This document shows, in pieces, positions 1 to 11,155 of a DNA stretch of 64,000 nucleotides. Below the pieces are notes generated by a model, which saw only the letters and a list, made by a program, of their open reading frames with translations, made no database searches and was not told the origin of the DNA. Positions within the stretch are counted from its first letter, which is position 1; every line of letters starts with the position of its first letter. Made by a program: the position numbers and the translations under genes. The DNA is from Rhyacophila brunnea (lineage: Eukaryota > Arthropoda > Insecta > Trichoptera > Rhyacophilidae), in NCBI GenBank assembly GCA_022495005.1, contig JAGYXB010001997.1, forward strand, positions 1,922,001 to 1,986,000. The letters are read 5' to 3'.

Positions 1-229
1 TGGACCAGATTATATAATTTATACGAAGATAACAAAAATATAGCTATCTTGTTTCTTACGTCTTTAGTATATTCGCGATTGCTTGGAAATGATAACATCG
101 GATATATATCATTTATATCACTTTCAATATGTACTATACTATATCACATGATTCATCATTATCAGGGCCACGGTAAATCTACAGATCTACTACAGGACGA
201 AGGTCTTTACAAATTATACATACATATAA

Positions 230-985
230 TTATTTAGAAGACCTCCAAAGCAGAATGCAGGAACTCGCTGAAGTAAGCAACAAAGTAGGCTTCAAAATAA
301 ATGTAACAAAGACGAAAGTCATGTTTAACTGCTTTGTGGACCAAAAAGAGTTCCTCATCAATGGCACTCAGCTCGAACAGGTGAAAAGCTACATCTATCT
401 GGGACAAAAAGTGTCTATAGATGGATGTATATTTGATGAAATTGTTCGCAGAGTAAATAAAGCTCGGCTGGAGTGCTTTTGTCCGCATGAATAATGTCTT
501 CAAAAGTGACCTCCCACTGTGCCTAATGCGCAAAGTGTTCAACTAGTATGTGATTTCCGTAATCACATATGCGTGTGAAACATGGACCCTAAGTAAAAGA
601 GAGATCCAGAAACTTAGAGTTACATGATGTGGTATGGAGAGCTGCATGCTGGGCATAACGCGAAAGGACAAAAAGAGGAATGAGTGGATAAGGAGACAGA
701 CCAGGGTTTGCGATGTAATAGAGTTAGCTAAAGGCCTCAGATGGAAATGGGCTGGACACATAGCTCGAAGAAGGGACAATAGTTGGACATATCTAGTCAT
801 CCAGTGGTACCCAATAGGTACAACACATCCGTAAGGTAGACCTAGAGGCCGATGGATCTATGGAATGATAAAGATCTGCGGAAGTACGTGACAACGCCAC
901 GCACAGGACCGAGAGAAGTGGAATTAACTTGGAGAGGCCTTCATCCAGCAGTGGATAGATACAGGCTGATGATGATGATATATAA
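230..985 (+). pseudogene. RTE-type retrotransposon 3' end, group A, degenerate
   Basis: This is the C-terminal end of a non-LTR retrotransposon reverse transcriptase (RTE-like endonuclease/RT protein), which copies element RNA into the genome. From about 255 the reading frame gives NVTKTKVMFN and SYIYLGQ, the thumb-region motifs of this family. A frameshift near 485 moves the match to another frame with VITYACETWTL, then MLGITRKDK and WKWAGHIARR. A further shift gives GRPRGRW and AFIQQWID just before the end. In-frame stops occur at about 543, 625 and 832, so it cannot be functional. The element ends in a short ATG repeat (about 967-980), the kind of simple tail RTE elements carry. The 5' part, including endonuclease and catalytic RT motifs, is absent. 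Related fragments lie at 33548, 36424, 40727, 54178 and 61600. Confidence 0.85.
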
Positions 986-1191
986 TTATTATTCCACCCA
1001 CATTGATGAGTTCATGGCTCTAGCACTGTCCCTGCACTTATTCGGTGCCACTTTGGTATAAATCACTGTACTCGCCGCATCATCAGCTTGTCGACTTCTT
1101 CACACCAACTACTCTTAACTGCCTCTTCATGTCTTGGTTTATTCAGTGGTCTCTAATTAATTTGAAACAAATATATTTTTAATTTCTTTTT
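986..1191. other. Unique AT-rich spacer
   Basis: No coding, RNA or terminal-repeat signal is seen between the RTE tail and the solo-LTR-like repeat. Confidence 0.5.
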
Positions 1192-1196
1192 ATAAC

Positions 1197-1681
1197 TGTA
1201 GCGGTCAATGTCTTCGGGCATTGTCAGCATTATTTCGACAGTGTAAGAATTAGCAAGTCATTTAAACTATCGCACAATTGTCGCATCTACAGTCAGCATA
1301 TTCTACATGCGTTACATTCTTCGATGGAATCGAAACGTTCTAAGTGCAATAATGCTGAGGGCCAGCAGATTTCTCAATTGCAAAACCGAATATTCATGCA
1401 TAATGCATAGTTAATGAGTTAGTCATTCTCTTAGTATCAATCTTAATCTTGGTCCGACCAGTAAGCTTCGTGTCAGTCGCTCGGACCTCGGAACAGTATC
1501 ATAAGTATTGTAACATACTCTTGTACCGACTGTTTACGCTGCAAATGAGACTCGCTTCTCCATCCATCGGAGCAACCACCAAATCTCGACTTCTCATCTC
1601 ACCTCCTGACGACTCTCCATCTACACCTACTGGTCATCCCCAATCACAGCGGTCTCATCCCTCAACAACGAGATTTGCCAA
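1197..1681 (+). mobile_element. Solo-LTR-like repeat with 5-bp target duplication
   Basis: A 485-bp repeat beginning TGTAGCGGTCAATG, flanked on both sides by ATAAC (1192-1196 and 1682-1686). A second copy at 27266-27845 has the near-duplication ACAGC/ACAGT at its ends. A 5-bp target duplication and a TGT start suit an LTR retrotransposon long terminal repeat, and the second copy has an AATAAA-like signal followed by a downstream segment, as expected of an R/U5 boundary. The right end does not finish in the usual CA, and no internal region, primer-binding site or polypurine tract is present. It could therefore be another kind of insertion with a 5-bp duplication. The last 26 bases (1656-1681) are also the first bases of each tandem segment copy. 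Confidence 0.6.
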
Positions 1682-2141
1682 ATAACTTTTGTTATATCTG
1701 TTTTTACCAATAAAGTATTAACACGAAATACAAATTATACAGTAGATATGTAGTTACGTTAGGTGTAAGTAATAGTTGTACAGCAAAATGTATCTATGGC
1801 TTGATAACTATATTGTAATCTTCATTTCTTGAGAAAAAAAATGCGTTTTTATGGTACGACGTACTGAAATAATAATTGAAACAGTTATAAATTAAAACCC
1901 TTATTTTTACACAACGTGTACTTAGTGCCCGCGATGGGCGAGTGACAATGTGTCCGCTTATGAAATCGTTAGTCTCAAATTTGTAAAAAGAAAATTCACA
2001 TGTTGTTATTCAATGTATTTTGTTGGCTACCAAAATAGGCTGAGAAGGTTGCTAAGATCTATTTCTTTGAAAAAATCAAATTATTAAGCCAATAAACAAA
2101 ATGAGCTGTCTTGGAAATTGATAATTTTGGTAGGTATTTAT

Positions 2142-2790
2142 CACTAGCGAAGGGTGGAGGTAGGCTGTTAAGATCCCCCATAAATAGTGCACATTAAACT
2201 CTGTTAGTCACACGTATTTGTTTTAAGACTACAAGTTACAGATTGTATTGGTGAGATTTTAAAAATCAATAATTAAACTCTGCCTAAACCAAATTATAAT
2301 AGTTTTAGTATATTTTGGGCGATACGACAAAATTGAGCATACTTTTTCATTCATACTTATTTGTTTTCGTGGGATTAAGAATACATATTACACATATTGT
2401 TGGTTATTTTTTTTAATTCATTAAACCCTGCCTAAACCAAACTATAATAGATAAAAAATATTATTATATCTATAACATATCCAAAGTTATGTATGATTCA
2501 ATTGCTTAATATTAGGTATTTTAGACGGTTCTCGTGGTGCAGTGCGTAAGGCGCTTGCCTTCCACCCGAGAGTTCTTGGGTTTTCGATTCCCGGTCAGGA
2601 CACACGATATTTATGTGTTTTTCTCAAAGCCGGTTTGTGTGGTGTTTGTGATTGTTCAAAATTCCTAACACCCACCTTGTACGAAAAACCAAGGACATGG
2701 TTATTAATAATTTTTAAAAATATATATATTAGATATTTTATAGATATACGAGTATTTTTTTTTACTATTATTTATAATGGCTTGGTTTCG
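2142..2790. mobile_element. hAT-type MITE family 1, copy A1, right part deleted
   Basis: This starts with CACTAGCGAAGGGTGGAGGT, the family-1 end (consensus CAGTGGCGAAGGGTGGAGGT). It continues with the long inverted-repeat arm that includes TAGTGCACATTAAACT and ATTAAACCCTGCCTAAACC. SINE-1 is inserted at about 2521. The right arm stops near 2790, where the sequence jumps to AATATACCACTG. Comparison with 7477-8263 in copy B shows this to be a deletion. Confidence 0.75.
2521..2730 (+). mobile_element. SINE-1, tRNA-derived, copy in A
   Basis: The head resembles a tRNA gene with pol III promoter boxes. Box A lies in TGGTGCAGTGCGTAAGGCGC (from about 2534), and a box B-like TTTTCGATTCCC lies at about 2580. 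A body follows that ends CCACCTTGTACGAAAAACC...GGACATGG and a short A/T-rich tail. The same unit is at 7861 and 14127, so it inserted before the first segmental duplication. Only the 3' body survives at 55403. SINEs do not code for protein and depend on a LINE partner. Confidence 0.75.
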
Positions 2791-3475
2791 CAGGCAATAT
2801 ACCACTGTTTCTCTTATATACTTAGTGAAGAAAAACTATTACTCTACCCATATAATTCACATAGTGGTTACGAGAGTAGAGTGCCATGAAAAATTGACAT
2901 CGTTTGTTATAAAATATAATTCCACATTTAGATGCCAAGCTTTTTTTTCTATTTTCAAGTATTTATAAATGCCACGCCTATCGTCAAACCGTTGTTTATT
3001 ATTATACTTTACCGCAGGCGTGTCCAACTTCGAGTAGATTGTAATCTACTATCCAGAATTAAAACTGGCAATAATTTACCACACTCTACCAATATATTCT
3101 TCAACTTAAACAATTATTATTATATTTGACTAAGGACTTTGAGGTGTTAAAAATTAAGCTAAACGACACTTTTCTTTCACCATAACAAAAAAAAAAATAC
3201 TCAATTTCCCATTTGTCGTGAAAATTATATGTTTTAGTCTTATTTTGACGACTTTTTGCACTCATCGACAAATGATTCTTTCAGTCCTACTGCAAGACGA
3301 TAACGGGAACTGCGTATCAGTTTAAAGCACTGGGATTAACATTTTCCCATTCTCTTACTCCTGCAGCAGGCCGTGACTGATGCAATACGAATCAAGTGAT
3401 ACGAAAAGGTTATATAGTCTTCTTCATGGTTAATTTTAAAAAGATTTCCTCGTAAGCTGATTAATAAAATACAAA
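2791..3475. other. Non-coding part of the segment between MITE and RTE fragment
   Basis: AT-rich sequence shared by all three copies, for example 8602-9165 in B and 14846-15498 in C. Its short open frames, including one at 2932-3129, end in chance AT-rich peptides. I see no gene. A CAGGCGTGTCCAAC string at 3015 resembles a hAT end, but no partner was found. Confidence 0.4.
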
Positions 3476-3479
3476 CCTT

Positions 3480-4100
3480 CGTCATTATTTATGGCACTAC
3501 AACCCTTTGCGGGTCTTTGACTCCTTCAAACACTTCCTCCATCTTGGACGATCCGGCGCCAATACTCTCCAGTTACTTTGACTGAGCATTCTTAAATTTC
3601 CTGTGGTGCAGTGCCAACTCAATTTTGGCCGCCCAGGTCTTCTCTTGCCCTCGGGGGTTGCGTACATAACCCGCCTTCCTGGTATATGCTCCGGCATTAT
3701 ATGCACGTAGCCGATCCAATACAGTTTTTGCATTTTCAAATGCCATGTGATCTATTCTCCCCTATAAAGTATGTACAGCTCCTCATTATACCTTGACCTC
3801 CAAATGTCACTCTCTTGAACAGCACAAAAGATTCTTCTCAAAACTCTCTTCTGAAAGATATTCATATTTTTCTCATTCAGTTTGCTGAGGGTCCAACATT
3901 CTGATTCAGAGTTTTATATGAAGTTGTTTTGATTATCTTTGAGAGTGGTTTGTTCTTTAGAACCCTTTGGTGACCAAAATAGCACCTGTTGGCGAGGGTG
4001 ATCCGGCGACTTATTTCGTCGCTTGTGTTATTAACGTCTGTGACAAGGGACTCTAGATAAACAAATGAATCTACAGTTTCAAAAGAAAATAAAAATTGGA
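3480..4100 (-). pseudogene. RTE-type retrotransposon 3' end, group B, copy in A
   Basis: Read on the minus strand, it gives DSFVYLESLVTDVN, EISRRITLANRCYFG and KTTSYKTL. A frame change then leads to MPEHIPGRRVMYATPEGK, GRPKLSW and RPRWRKCLKESKTRKGL just before the end at about 3497. This is the C-terminal 200 or so residues of an RTE-like reverse transcriptase: YLGSLV-type motif, then GHV.RMP and GRPKL. In A and B a 3-base loss changes LSWLDCTT to LSWHCTT. The upstream catalytic domain is missing and stops interrupt the frame, so it is a dead, 5'-truncated copy. Confidence 0.85.
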
Positions 4101-4170
4101 ATGGTTAATTCTTCTCCTTCAAAATCTCAATGAAATCATAATATTACAGATTACAACTGAATATTTATTT

Positions 4171-4537
4171 CTTCTTCTCATTGTGCCATCCCCTAGCGGA
4201 GGTCGGCCACCATCAAGGCGATCTTATCTTTGTCGTCTGCTACCCGGAACAGTTCAGTGGAGCTGCACTCGTACCAATCACGGAGGTTCTTAAGCCACGA
4301 AATGCGACGCCGTCCTCTGCTACGCTTCCCATTGCTCTTTCCTTGAATGACAAGTTGGGGAATGGTGTATTTTTGTCCTCTCATAATGTGGCCGAGGTAC
4401 TGTGGTTTCCTGGTTTTGATACTACGTAGAACTTCTCGGTCCTTCCCCATTCGATTGAGAACTTCAACATTTGTCACCCGGTCAGTCGAAGGAATTTTGA
4501 GGATATATCTATACATTATTTACCAATCACCAATATC
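4171..4537 (-). pseudogene. RTE-type retrotransposon 3' end, group C, copy in A
   Basis: The minus strand from 4516 to 4193 is open for 107 residues: TDRVTNVEVLNRMGKDREVL, then KPQYLGHIMRGQKY, QLVIQGKSNGKRSRGRRR, SWLKNLRDWY and a last helix ending MVADLR. This is the RTE-like RT C-terminus with the GHIMR...GRRR.SWL signature. It is followed on its own 3' side by a GAA-repeat tail (CTTCTTCT on the plus strand at 4171). It is flanked by ATTTATTT at 4163-4170 and 4538-4545. Copy C has a single ATTTATTT at 18324-18331, which is the intact empty site. A severely 5'-truncated insertion. Confidence 0.9.
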
Positions 4538-4545
4538 ATTTATTT

Positions 4546-5207
4546 ACACGCTTTTAAAATTTTTACTACTCAATTCATCTATTATGCGATCAACGTGTTG
4601 GAAATGTCTGTACTACTGTATATTTTACGTATTTCGCAAATTGTTTTTTTTTTATATATAAATTGATGTTCTGATTCTAATATTAGTATTAGACGAATTA
4701 AATGTCAATAACCTCCAATAGACTCGTTCTCAATTTTTTTTGTAGTAAATAATATCAATTACGACTGTTAGAGTATACGTTTTAGAACTTTGCCCTTTTT
4801 TGCACTTTTTGCAATACTGATACGTCTCTTTGCCTGATTACCTCGCATAAAATTAGATCAAATTCATTTGTTTTAATATAATATGTAGTAATAAATAAAT
4901 AAATAGATAATATATCTAAAAAATATTTTTTTAGAATAAATTATCATCTTCATCCTAGAGCCGGAGTGCAAAGTTATGAGCCGATTGATAAACTTGCCGA
5001 AACATTAAGTCTCGCTCTTAATAGAATAAATTAAAATAAAACACAAATTATACAGTATGTATTCCACATAATGATCGGTTACCGCTTCAATTGGTCAGTA
5101 TTAACTGAAGACGATACTGACATGAACATAGGTCAACTTACTGAACTTGAGGTGGACGAAATCTTTCATGATAATTATTAAATTATGTGGAATAAGTATA
5201 AGGTAAT
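4546..5207. other. Non-coding AT-rich part of the segment
   Basis: AT-rich sequence shared by the three copies, with T-runs and no terminal repeats or coding signal. The same DNA is interrupted in copy C by the GC-rich element at 18695. Confidence 0.4.
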
Positions 5208-5460
5208 TGACACCCACGGTGGTCGCGCGGCTTGAGCGTTGGACTATCACGCCGTGGGTCTCGGGTTCGAATCCTGGGTCTGGCAAGTACACATATTGTT
5301 TTTCAATTTGTGTGTGAGTCAGGGTATGGACCTAATAGGTTGAGCAAGTGGCTGACATCCATTTCTCGTAAAAAACAAAATCTGTTAATACAAACCTCTA
5401 CTCTGTGAAGGCCCATATGATCCTATTAGGATCGGACATGGTCGAAAAAAAAAAAAAAAA
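5208..5460 (+). mobile_element. SINE-2, tRNA-derived with poly(A) tail, copy in A
   Basis: The tRNA-like head reads GGTGGTCGCGCGGCTTGAGC (box A region, from 5219) and later GGGTTCGAATCCTGGGTC (box B, from about 5264). The body contains GTGTGAGTCAGGGTATGGAC and GATCCTATTAGGATCGGACA and ends in about 16 A residues. Copies lie at 10903-11155 and, weaker at the head, at 31050-31286. Copy C lacks it at the matching position near 19420. Confidence 0.88.
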
Positions 5461-5828
5461 TTACATATTATTGTGGTTTATTTTGATTAGTAAGATGTCT
5501 TCTGACACCTAAATACATCCAAATTAATTGAAAAATGTATATATTAATTTGTTTTACTCAGAAAACTTAAATCGACACAAGTCACATATGTGTACATTAC
5601 AGTATTTTAGAAAAAAAATCAGAATAGTAGGAATCATAATGAATTTCTGATTGTAATATTATTACATACACTGTTCACTAAGATGACATAAAAATACACT
5701 CGAGAAGTTAGTATCAAATATATTTTATTTTTTAAATTATAACGTAAATAGAAAATATAAAATATAAATGGTTTTATTTACACAACGAGCGGATTATACT
5801 AGTTGTATATCGACATATAAGTCTTTAT
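5461..5828. other. Non-coding AT-rich part of the segment
   Basis: Shared by A, B (11156-11523) and C (about 19430-20389, where the RTE at 19763 interrupts it). No coding or RNA signal is seen. Confidence 0.4.
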
Positions 5829-6815
5829 TGGTAGCGAGGGATGATATGCTGTTAAGATTCGACATAAATAGTAATAAATAGTATACTAAACTTTGACAGT
5901 CATACTTATTTGTTTTCATTGAACTAAGAATACAATTTGCATATGGTACTAGTTAGTTTATAAAATGCAATTAAACCATGCATGCAAAAAAACTATTATA
6001 GTCTAGGTTTGCTATGGGCGATTCGAAAAAAAATGTGCACACTTTTTCAATCATACTTATGTGTTTTAGTTGAATTAAGAATACATAATATGGATGGTTC
6101 ACAAAAGTTATGGATCAAGTCCAATTTACAAAAAAGTCGTTTTTTTGTTTCCGTGGCTAGATAATAAAACAGATTTCTATATTTTGTGTTAATATCACAA
6201 TCATAGCTCTACAATTTTCTGCATAAATGGCAATACTAGTAGGTATTGATAAGCCATCAAATTGAATGTGAATCATGTCCGTTTTGACAGTTTCTTCAGC
6301 AGTATAAAGAGGTGTTTGCTAAGATTAATTTGCTAATTAAAATGCCTGAATATACTTTATGTTTCGACTATTTATTTTAATTTATTCATGTACTATCAAA
6401 ATAAAGGTATATATTATATAATATAGTGAAAACATTCCTGAATTTTATAAAAGGAGTTTTAACTTTAGGTCCAAATATCTCAGGATTGATGGACTTGATC
6501 CATAAATATTTTGAAACAACCATATTACAGAATAATTCTGATAGTACAAGTTAGTTTTCTTTTAAATTCATCAATCCCTGCCTAAACCAAGTTATAATCG
6601 ATAAAAGGTTCTATATGCTTAATATTAATGGTACAATTTCAAATATTTTATGGATAAACGAATATTTTTGACTATTCTCTATTAAGGCTTAGATTAGACA
6701 GGGTTTAATTGATTTTTTAAAACTAACAGACACTATCTACACATTTAGTCTTAGTTCAGTGAAACAAATACCTACGTTTGACTGAAAAAGTTTAGCGTGC
6801 ACTATGTATGTGATT
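5829..6815. mobile_element. hAT-type MITE family 1, second copy in A, with nested element
   Basis: The left arm begins GTAGCGAGGGATGATATGCTG and includes ACTTTGACAGTCATACTTATT. The right arm, in inverted orientation, runs from about 6664 (GACAGGGTTTAATTGATTTT) to GTGCACTATGTATG near 6810. Both outer ends are worn. A TA-target element is inserted in the middle at 6088-6535. Confidence 0.65.
6088..6535. mobile_element. Tc1/mariner-like MITE (TA target), copy in A
   Basis: The ends read ATATGGATGGTTCACAAAAG... on the left and, in reverse complement, ATATGGTTGTTTCAAAATAT... on the right. Both then continue into TTATGGATCAAGTCCA, giving imperfect terminal repeats of about 35 bp. The flanks are TA at 6086-6087 and 6536-6537. 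Copies are at 11783-12789 (enlarged by a nested insert) and about 20639-21070. No transposase remains. The Tc1/mariner assignment rests only on the TA duplication. Confidence 0.6.
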
Positions 6816-6990
6816 TAATCGTAGTAAGATTAATCTATATGCCAGATGAATTCTTTTACTAACTTGTTGACAGATGTCGTTTAGTTTTGAGGAATAATAC
6901 GTGATCATTGATAAATTTGGCCATTGGTCGTAAGTTGCGAGGTTGAAAGAGCCTTTAGCGCATACATGTATTTTATTTTTGCTTGATTGA
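6816..6990. other. Right end of segment copy A
   Basis: Non-coding sequence ending TTGCTTGATTGA at the junction with copy B. The same end is found at 13254 and 21535. Confidence 0.6.
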
Positions 6991-7476
6991 CATCCCTCAA
7001 CAACGAGATTTGCCAAATAACTTTTGTTATATCTGTTTTTACCAATAAAGTATTAACACGAAATACAAATTATACAGTAGATATGTAGTTACGTTAGGTG
7101 TAAGTAATAGTTGTACAGCAAAATGTATCTATGGCTTGATAACTATATTGTAATCTTCATTTCTTGAGAAAAAAAATGCGTTTTTATGGTACGACGTACT
7201 GAAATAATAATTGAAACAGTTATAAATTAAAACCCTTATTTTTACACAACGTGTACTTAGTGCCCGCGATGGGCGAGTGACAATGTGTCCGCTTATGAAA
7301 TCGTTAGTCTCAAATTTGTAAAAAGAAAATTCACATGTTGTTATTCAATGTATTTTGTTGGCTACCAAAATAGGCTGAGAAGGTTGCTAAGATCTATTTC
7401 TTTGAAAAAATCAAATTATTAAGCCAATAAACAAAATGAGCTGTCTTGGAAATTGATAATTTTGGTAGGTATTTAT

Positions 7477-8263
7477 CACTAGCGAAGGGTGGAGGTAGGC
7501 TGTTAAGATCCCCCATAAATAGTGCACATTAAACTCTGTTAGTCACACGTATTTGTTTTAAGACTACAAGTTACAGATTGTATTGGTGAGATTTTAAAAA
7601 TCAATAATTAAACTCTGCCTAAACCAAATTATAATAGTTTTAGTATATTTTGGGCGATACGACAAAATTGAGCATACTTTTTCATTCATACTTATTTGTT
7701 TTCGTGGGATTAAGAATACATATTATTACAAATATCGTTGGTTTTTTTTTTAAATTCATTAAACCCTTCCTAAACCAAACTATAATAGATAAAAAAATAT
7801 TATTATATCTATAACATCCAAAGTTATGTATGATTCAATTGCTTAATATTAGGTATTTTAGACGGCTCTCGTGGTGCAGTGCGTAAGGCGCTTGACTTCC
7901 ACTCGAGAGTTCCTGGGTTCGATTCCCGGTCAGAACACACAATATTTATGTGTTTTTCTCAAAGTCTGGGTGTTTGTGATTGTTCAAAATTACTAACAAC
8001 CACCTTGTACGAAAAAGCAAGGACATGGTTATTAATAATTCTAAAAAAATAAATAATTAGATATTTTATAGATATACGAGTATTTTTTTACTATTATTTA
8101 TAATGGCTTGATTTGGCAGGGTTTAATTGAATTTTAAAAAGTACCCAACACCATCTGTAAATTATTGTCTTATTTCATTAAAAACAAATACGTACGACTG
8201 ACAAAGTTTAGTGTGCACTATTTATGGCGGATTTTAACAGCTTACCTCCACCCTTTGCCACTG
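7477..8263. mobile_element. hAT-type MITE family 1, first copy in B, both arms present
   Basis: It runs from CACTAGCGAAGGGTGGAGGT to ACCTCCACCCTTTGCCACTG, with long inverted arms (over 150 bp each) and SINE-1 nested near 7861. It is the complete version of the element truncated in copy A. Its target duplication is worn: ATTTAT lies on the left and ATATAT on the right. Confidence 0.75.
7861..8050 (+). mobile_element. SINE-1, copy in B
   Basis: It is the counterpart of the SINE at 2521. Its box B (GGGTTCGATTCCCGGTC, from about 7914) is better preserved than in A. The body has a small deletion around CAAAGTCTGGGTG. Confidence 0.75.
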
Positions 8264-9170
8264 ATATATATCACGCCTTGTATGGCATATATTATGTCGG
8301 ACAACTATGAGGTTATTGCGTCCAAATAAACCAAGAAGAACTTATTCAAATAAATAATGGAGTAAAAGTGGGCACGCTGGCGTTGAAGCTACTCGCATAC
8401 AATCAGGATTGGAGATTGAAGAGATCCAGATTTAAGTGTGGATGTAGCACCGTTGGAAGGAGAATAATAAATTACTATATTGATATAATTAAAATAGGTC
8501 AATAAAGTTGGTACTTTTTATAAGACTACATAACTATATTATTAAAAGGTGCCTCAGAGGGTTATATTTCCAAAAATAGCCAAATGACTTGTACTTGTAA
8601 ATATACCACTGTTTCTCTTATATACTTAGTGAAGAAAAACTATTACTCTACCCATATAATTCACATAGTGGTTACGAGAGTAGAGTGACATGAAAAATTG
8701 ACATCGTTTGTTATAAAATATAATTCCACATTTAGATGCCAAGCTTTTTTTTCTATTTTCAAGTATTTATAAATGCCACGCCTATCGTCAAACCGTTGTT
8801 TATTATTATACTTTACCGCAGGCGTGTCCAACTTCGAGTAGATTGTGATCTACTATCCAGAATTAAAACTGGCAATAATTTACCACACTCTACCAATATA
8901 TTCTTCAACTTAAACAATTATTATTATATTTGACTAAGGACTTTGAGGTGTTAAAAATTAAGCTAAACGACACTTTTCTTTCACCATAACAAAAAAAAAA
9001 ATACTCAATTTCCCATTTGTCGTGAAAATTATATGTTTTAGTCTTATTTTGACGACTTTTTGCACTCATCGACAAATGATTCTTTCAGTCCTACTGCAAG
9101 ACGATAACGGGAACTGCGTATCAGTTTAAAGCACTGGGATTAACATTTTCCCATTCTCTTAAAATACAAA
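8264..9170. other. Non-coding part of segment copy B
   Basis: The 8264-8600 portion is missing from A but present in C (14508-14846). It has a slightly GC-richer patch (8360-8460, GGGCACGCTGGCGTTGAAGC) that may be a worn retrotransposon remnant. I could not read a convincing peptide from it. Confidence 0.35.
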
Positions 9171-9174
9171 CCTT

Positions 9175-9795
9175 CGTCATTATTTATGGCACTACAACCC
9201 TTTGCGGGTCTTTGACTCCTTCAAACACTTCCTCCATCTTGGACGATCCGGCGCCAATACTCTCCAGTTACTTTGACTGAGCATTCTTAAATTTCCTGTG
9301 GTGCAGTGCCAACTCAATTTTGGCCGCCCAGGTCTTCTCTTGCCCTCGGGGGTTGCGTACATAACCCGCCTTCCTGGTATATGCTCCGGCATTATATGCA
9401 CGTAGCCGATCCAATACAGTTTTTGCATTTTCAAATGCCATGTGATCTATTCTCCCCTATAAAGTATGTACAGCTCCTCATTATACCTTGACCTCCAAAT
9501 GTCACTCTCTTGAACAGCACAAAAGATTCTTCTCAAAACTCTCTTCTGAAAGATATTCATATTTTTCTCATTCAGTTTGCTGAGGGTCCAACATTCTGAT
9601 TCAGAGTTTTATATGAAGTTGTTTTGATTATCTTTGAGAGTGGTTTGTTCTTTAGAACCCTTTGGTGACCAAAATAGCACCTGTTGGCGAGGGTGATCCG
9701 GCGACTTATTTCGTCGCTTGTGTTATTAACGTCTGTGACAAGGGACTCTAGATTAACAAATGAATCTACAGTTTCAAAAGAAAATAAAAATTGGA
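9175..9795 (-). pseudogene. RTE group B fragment, copy in B
   Basis: Same RTE RT C-terminal fragment as at 3480 with the same 3-base loss. Its minus-strand 80-residue frame at 9192-9434 is identical in translation to the one in copy A. It lies closer to the upstream sequence because B has lost about 115 bp at 9160. Confidence 0.85.
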
Positions 9796-9865
9796 ATGGT
9801 TAATTCTTCTCCTTCAAAATCTCAATGAAATCATAATATTACAGATTACAACTGAATATTTATTT

Positions 9866-10232
9866 CTTCTTCTCATTGTGCCATCCCCTAGCGGAGGTCG
9901 GCCACCATCAAGGCGATCTTATCTTTGTCGTCTGCTACCCGGAACAGTTCAGTGGAGCTGCACTCGTACCAATCACGGAGGTTCTTAAGCCACGAAATGC
10001 GACGCCGTCCTCTGCTACGCTTCCCATTGCTCTTTCCTTGAATGACAAGTTGGGGAATGGTGTATTTTTGTCCTCTCATAATGTGGCCGAGGTACTGTGG
10101 TTTCCTGGTTTTGATACTACGTAGAACTTCTCGGTCCTTCCCCATTCGATTGAGAACTTCAACATTTGTCACCCGGTCAGTCGAAGGAATTTTGAGGATA
10201 TATCTATACATTATTTACCAATCACCAATATC
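9866..10232 (-). pseudogene. RTE group C fragment, copy in B
   Basis: Identical in translation to the fragment at 4171 (107-residue open frame on the minus strand, 10211 to 9888). It is flanked by the same ATTTATTT duplication (9858-9865, 10233-10240). It was duplicated with the segment and did not insert independently. Confidence 0.9.
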
Positions 10233-10902
10233 ATTTATTTACACGCTTTTAAAATTTTTACTACTCAATTCATCTATTATGCGATCAACGTGTTGGAAAT
10301 GTCTGTACTACTGTATATTTTACGTATTTCGCAAATTGTTTTTTTTTTATATATAAATTGATGTTCTGATTCTAATATTAGTATTAGACGAATTAAATGT
10401 CAATAACCTCCAATAGACTCGTTCTCAATTTTTTTTGTAGTAAATAATATCAATTACGACTGTTAGAGTATACGTTTTAGAACTTTGCCCATTTTTGCAC
10501 TTTTTGCAATACTGATACGTCTCTTTGCCTGATTACCTCGCATAAAATTAGATCAAATTCATTTGTTTTAATATAATATGTAGTAATAAATAAATAAATA
10601 GATAATATATCTAAAAAATATTTTTTTAGAATAAATTATCATCTTCATCCTAGAGCCGGAGTGCAAAGTTATGAGCCGATTGATAAACTTACCGAAACAT
10701 TAAGTCTCGCTCTTAATAGAATAAATTAAAATAAAACACAAATTATACAGTATGTATTCCACATAATGATCGGTTACCGCTTCAATTGGTCAGTATTAAC
10801 TGAAGACGATACTGACATGAACATAGGTCAACTTACTGAACTTGAGGTGGACGAAATCTTTCATGATAATTATTAAATTATGTGGAATAAGTATAAGGTA
10901 AT

Positions 10903-11155
10903 TGACACCCACGGTGGTCGCGCGGCTTGAGCGTTGGACTATCACGCCGTGGGTCTCAGGTTCGAATCCTGGGTCTGGCAAGTACACATATTGTTTTTCA
11001 ATTTGTGTGTGAGTCAGGGTATGGACCTAATAGGTTGAGCAAGTGGCTGACATCCATTTCTCGTAAAAAACAAAATCTGTTAATACAAACCTCTACTCTG
11101 TGAAGGCCCATATGATCCTATTAGGATCGGACATGGTCGAAAAAAAAAAAAAAAA
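10903..11155 (+). mobile_element. SINE-2, copy in B
   Basis: Counterpart of 5208-5460 with a single change before box B (CAGGTTCGAATCC instead of CGGGTTCGAATCC), ending in about 15 A residues. Confidence 0.88.

Larger units (their letters stand above)
1656..6990 (+). repeat. Tandem segmental duplication, copy A
   Basis: First of three head-to-tail copies of one segment. It starts inside the LTR-like repeat at CATCCCTCAACAACGAG and ends at TTGCTTGATTGA, where copy B begins with the same CATCCC sequence. A and B are almost identical: translated fragments of 65-107 residues within them match exactly, apart from rare single changes such as the one near 4056/9751. Relative to B it lacks about 485 bp after 2790, including the right half of the first hAT MITE. 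It also lacks the 568-bp element found at 12110 in B. It keeps about 115 bp (3360-3475) that B has lost. Confidence 0.93.

Noticed and set aside
2524..2600. A functional tRNA gene
   Set aside because: The cloverleaf is imperfect and the sequence continues into a SINE body repeated in copies B and C.
4096..4661. Plus-strand frames of 65-104 residues in copies A and B
   Set aside because: They are antisense to the RTE group C and B coding remnants, and the same shadows appear in both copies.
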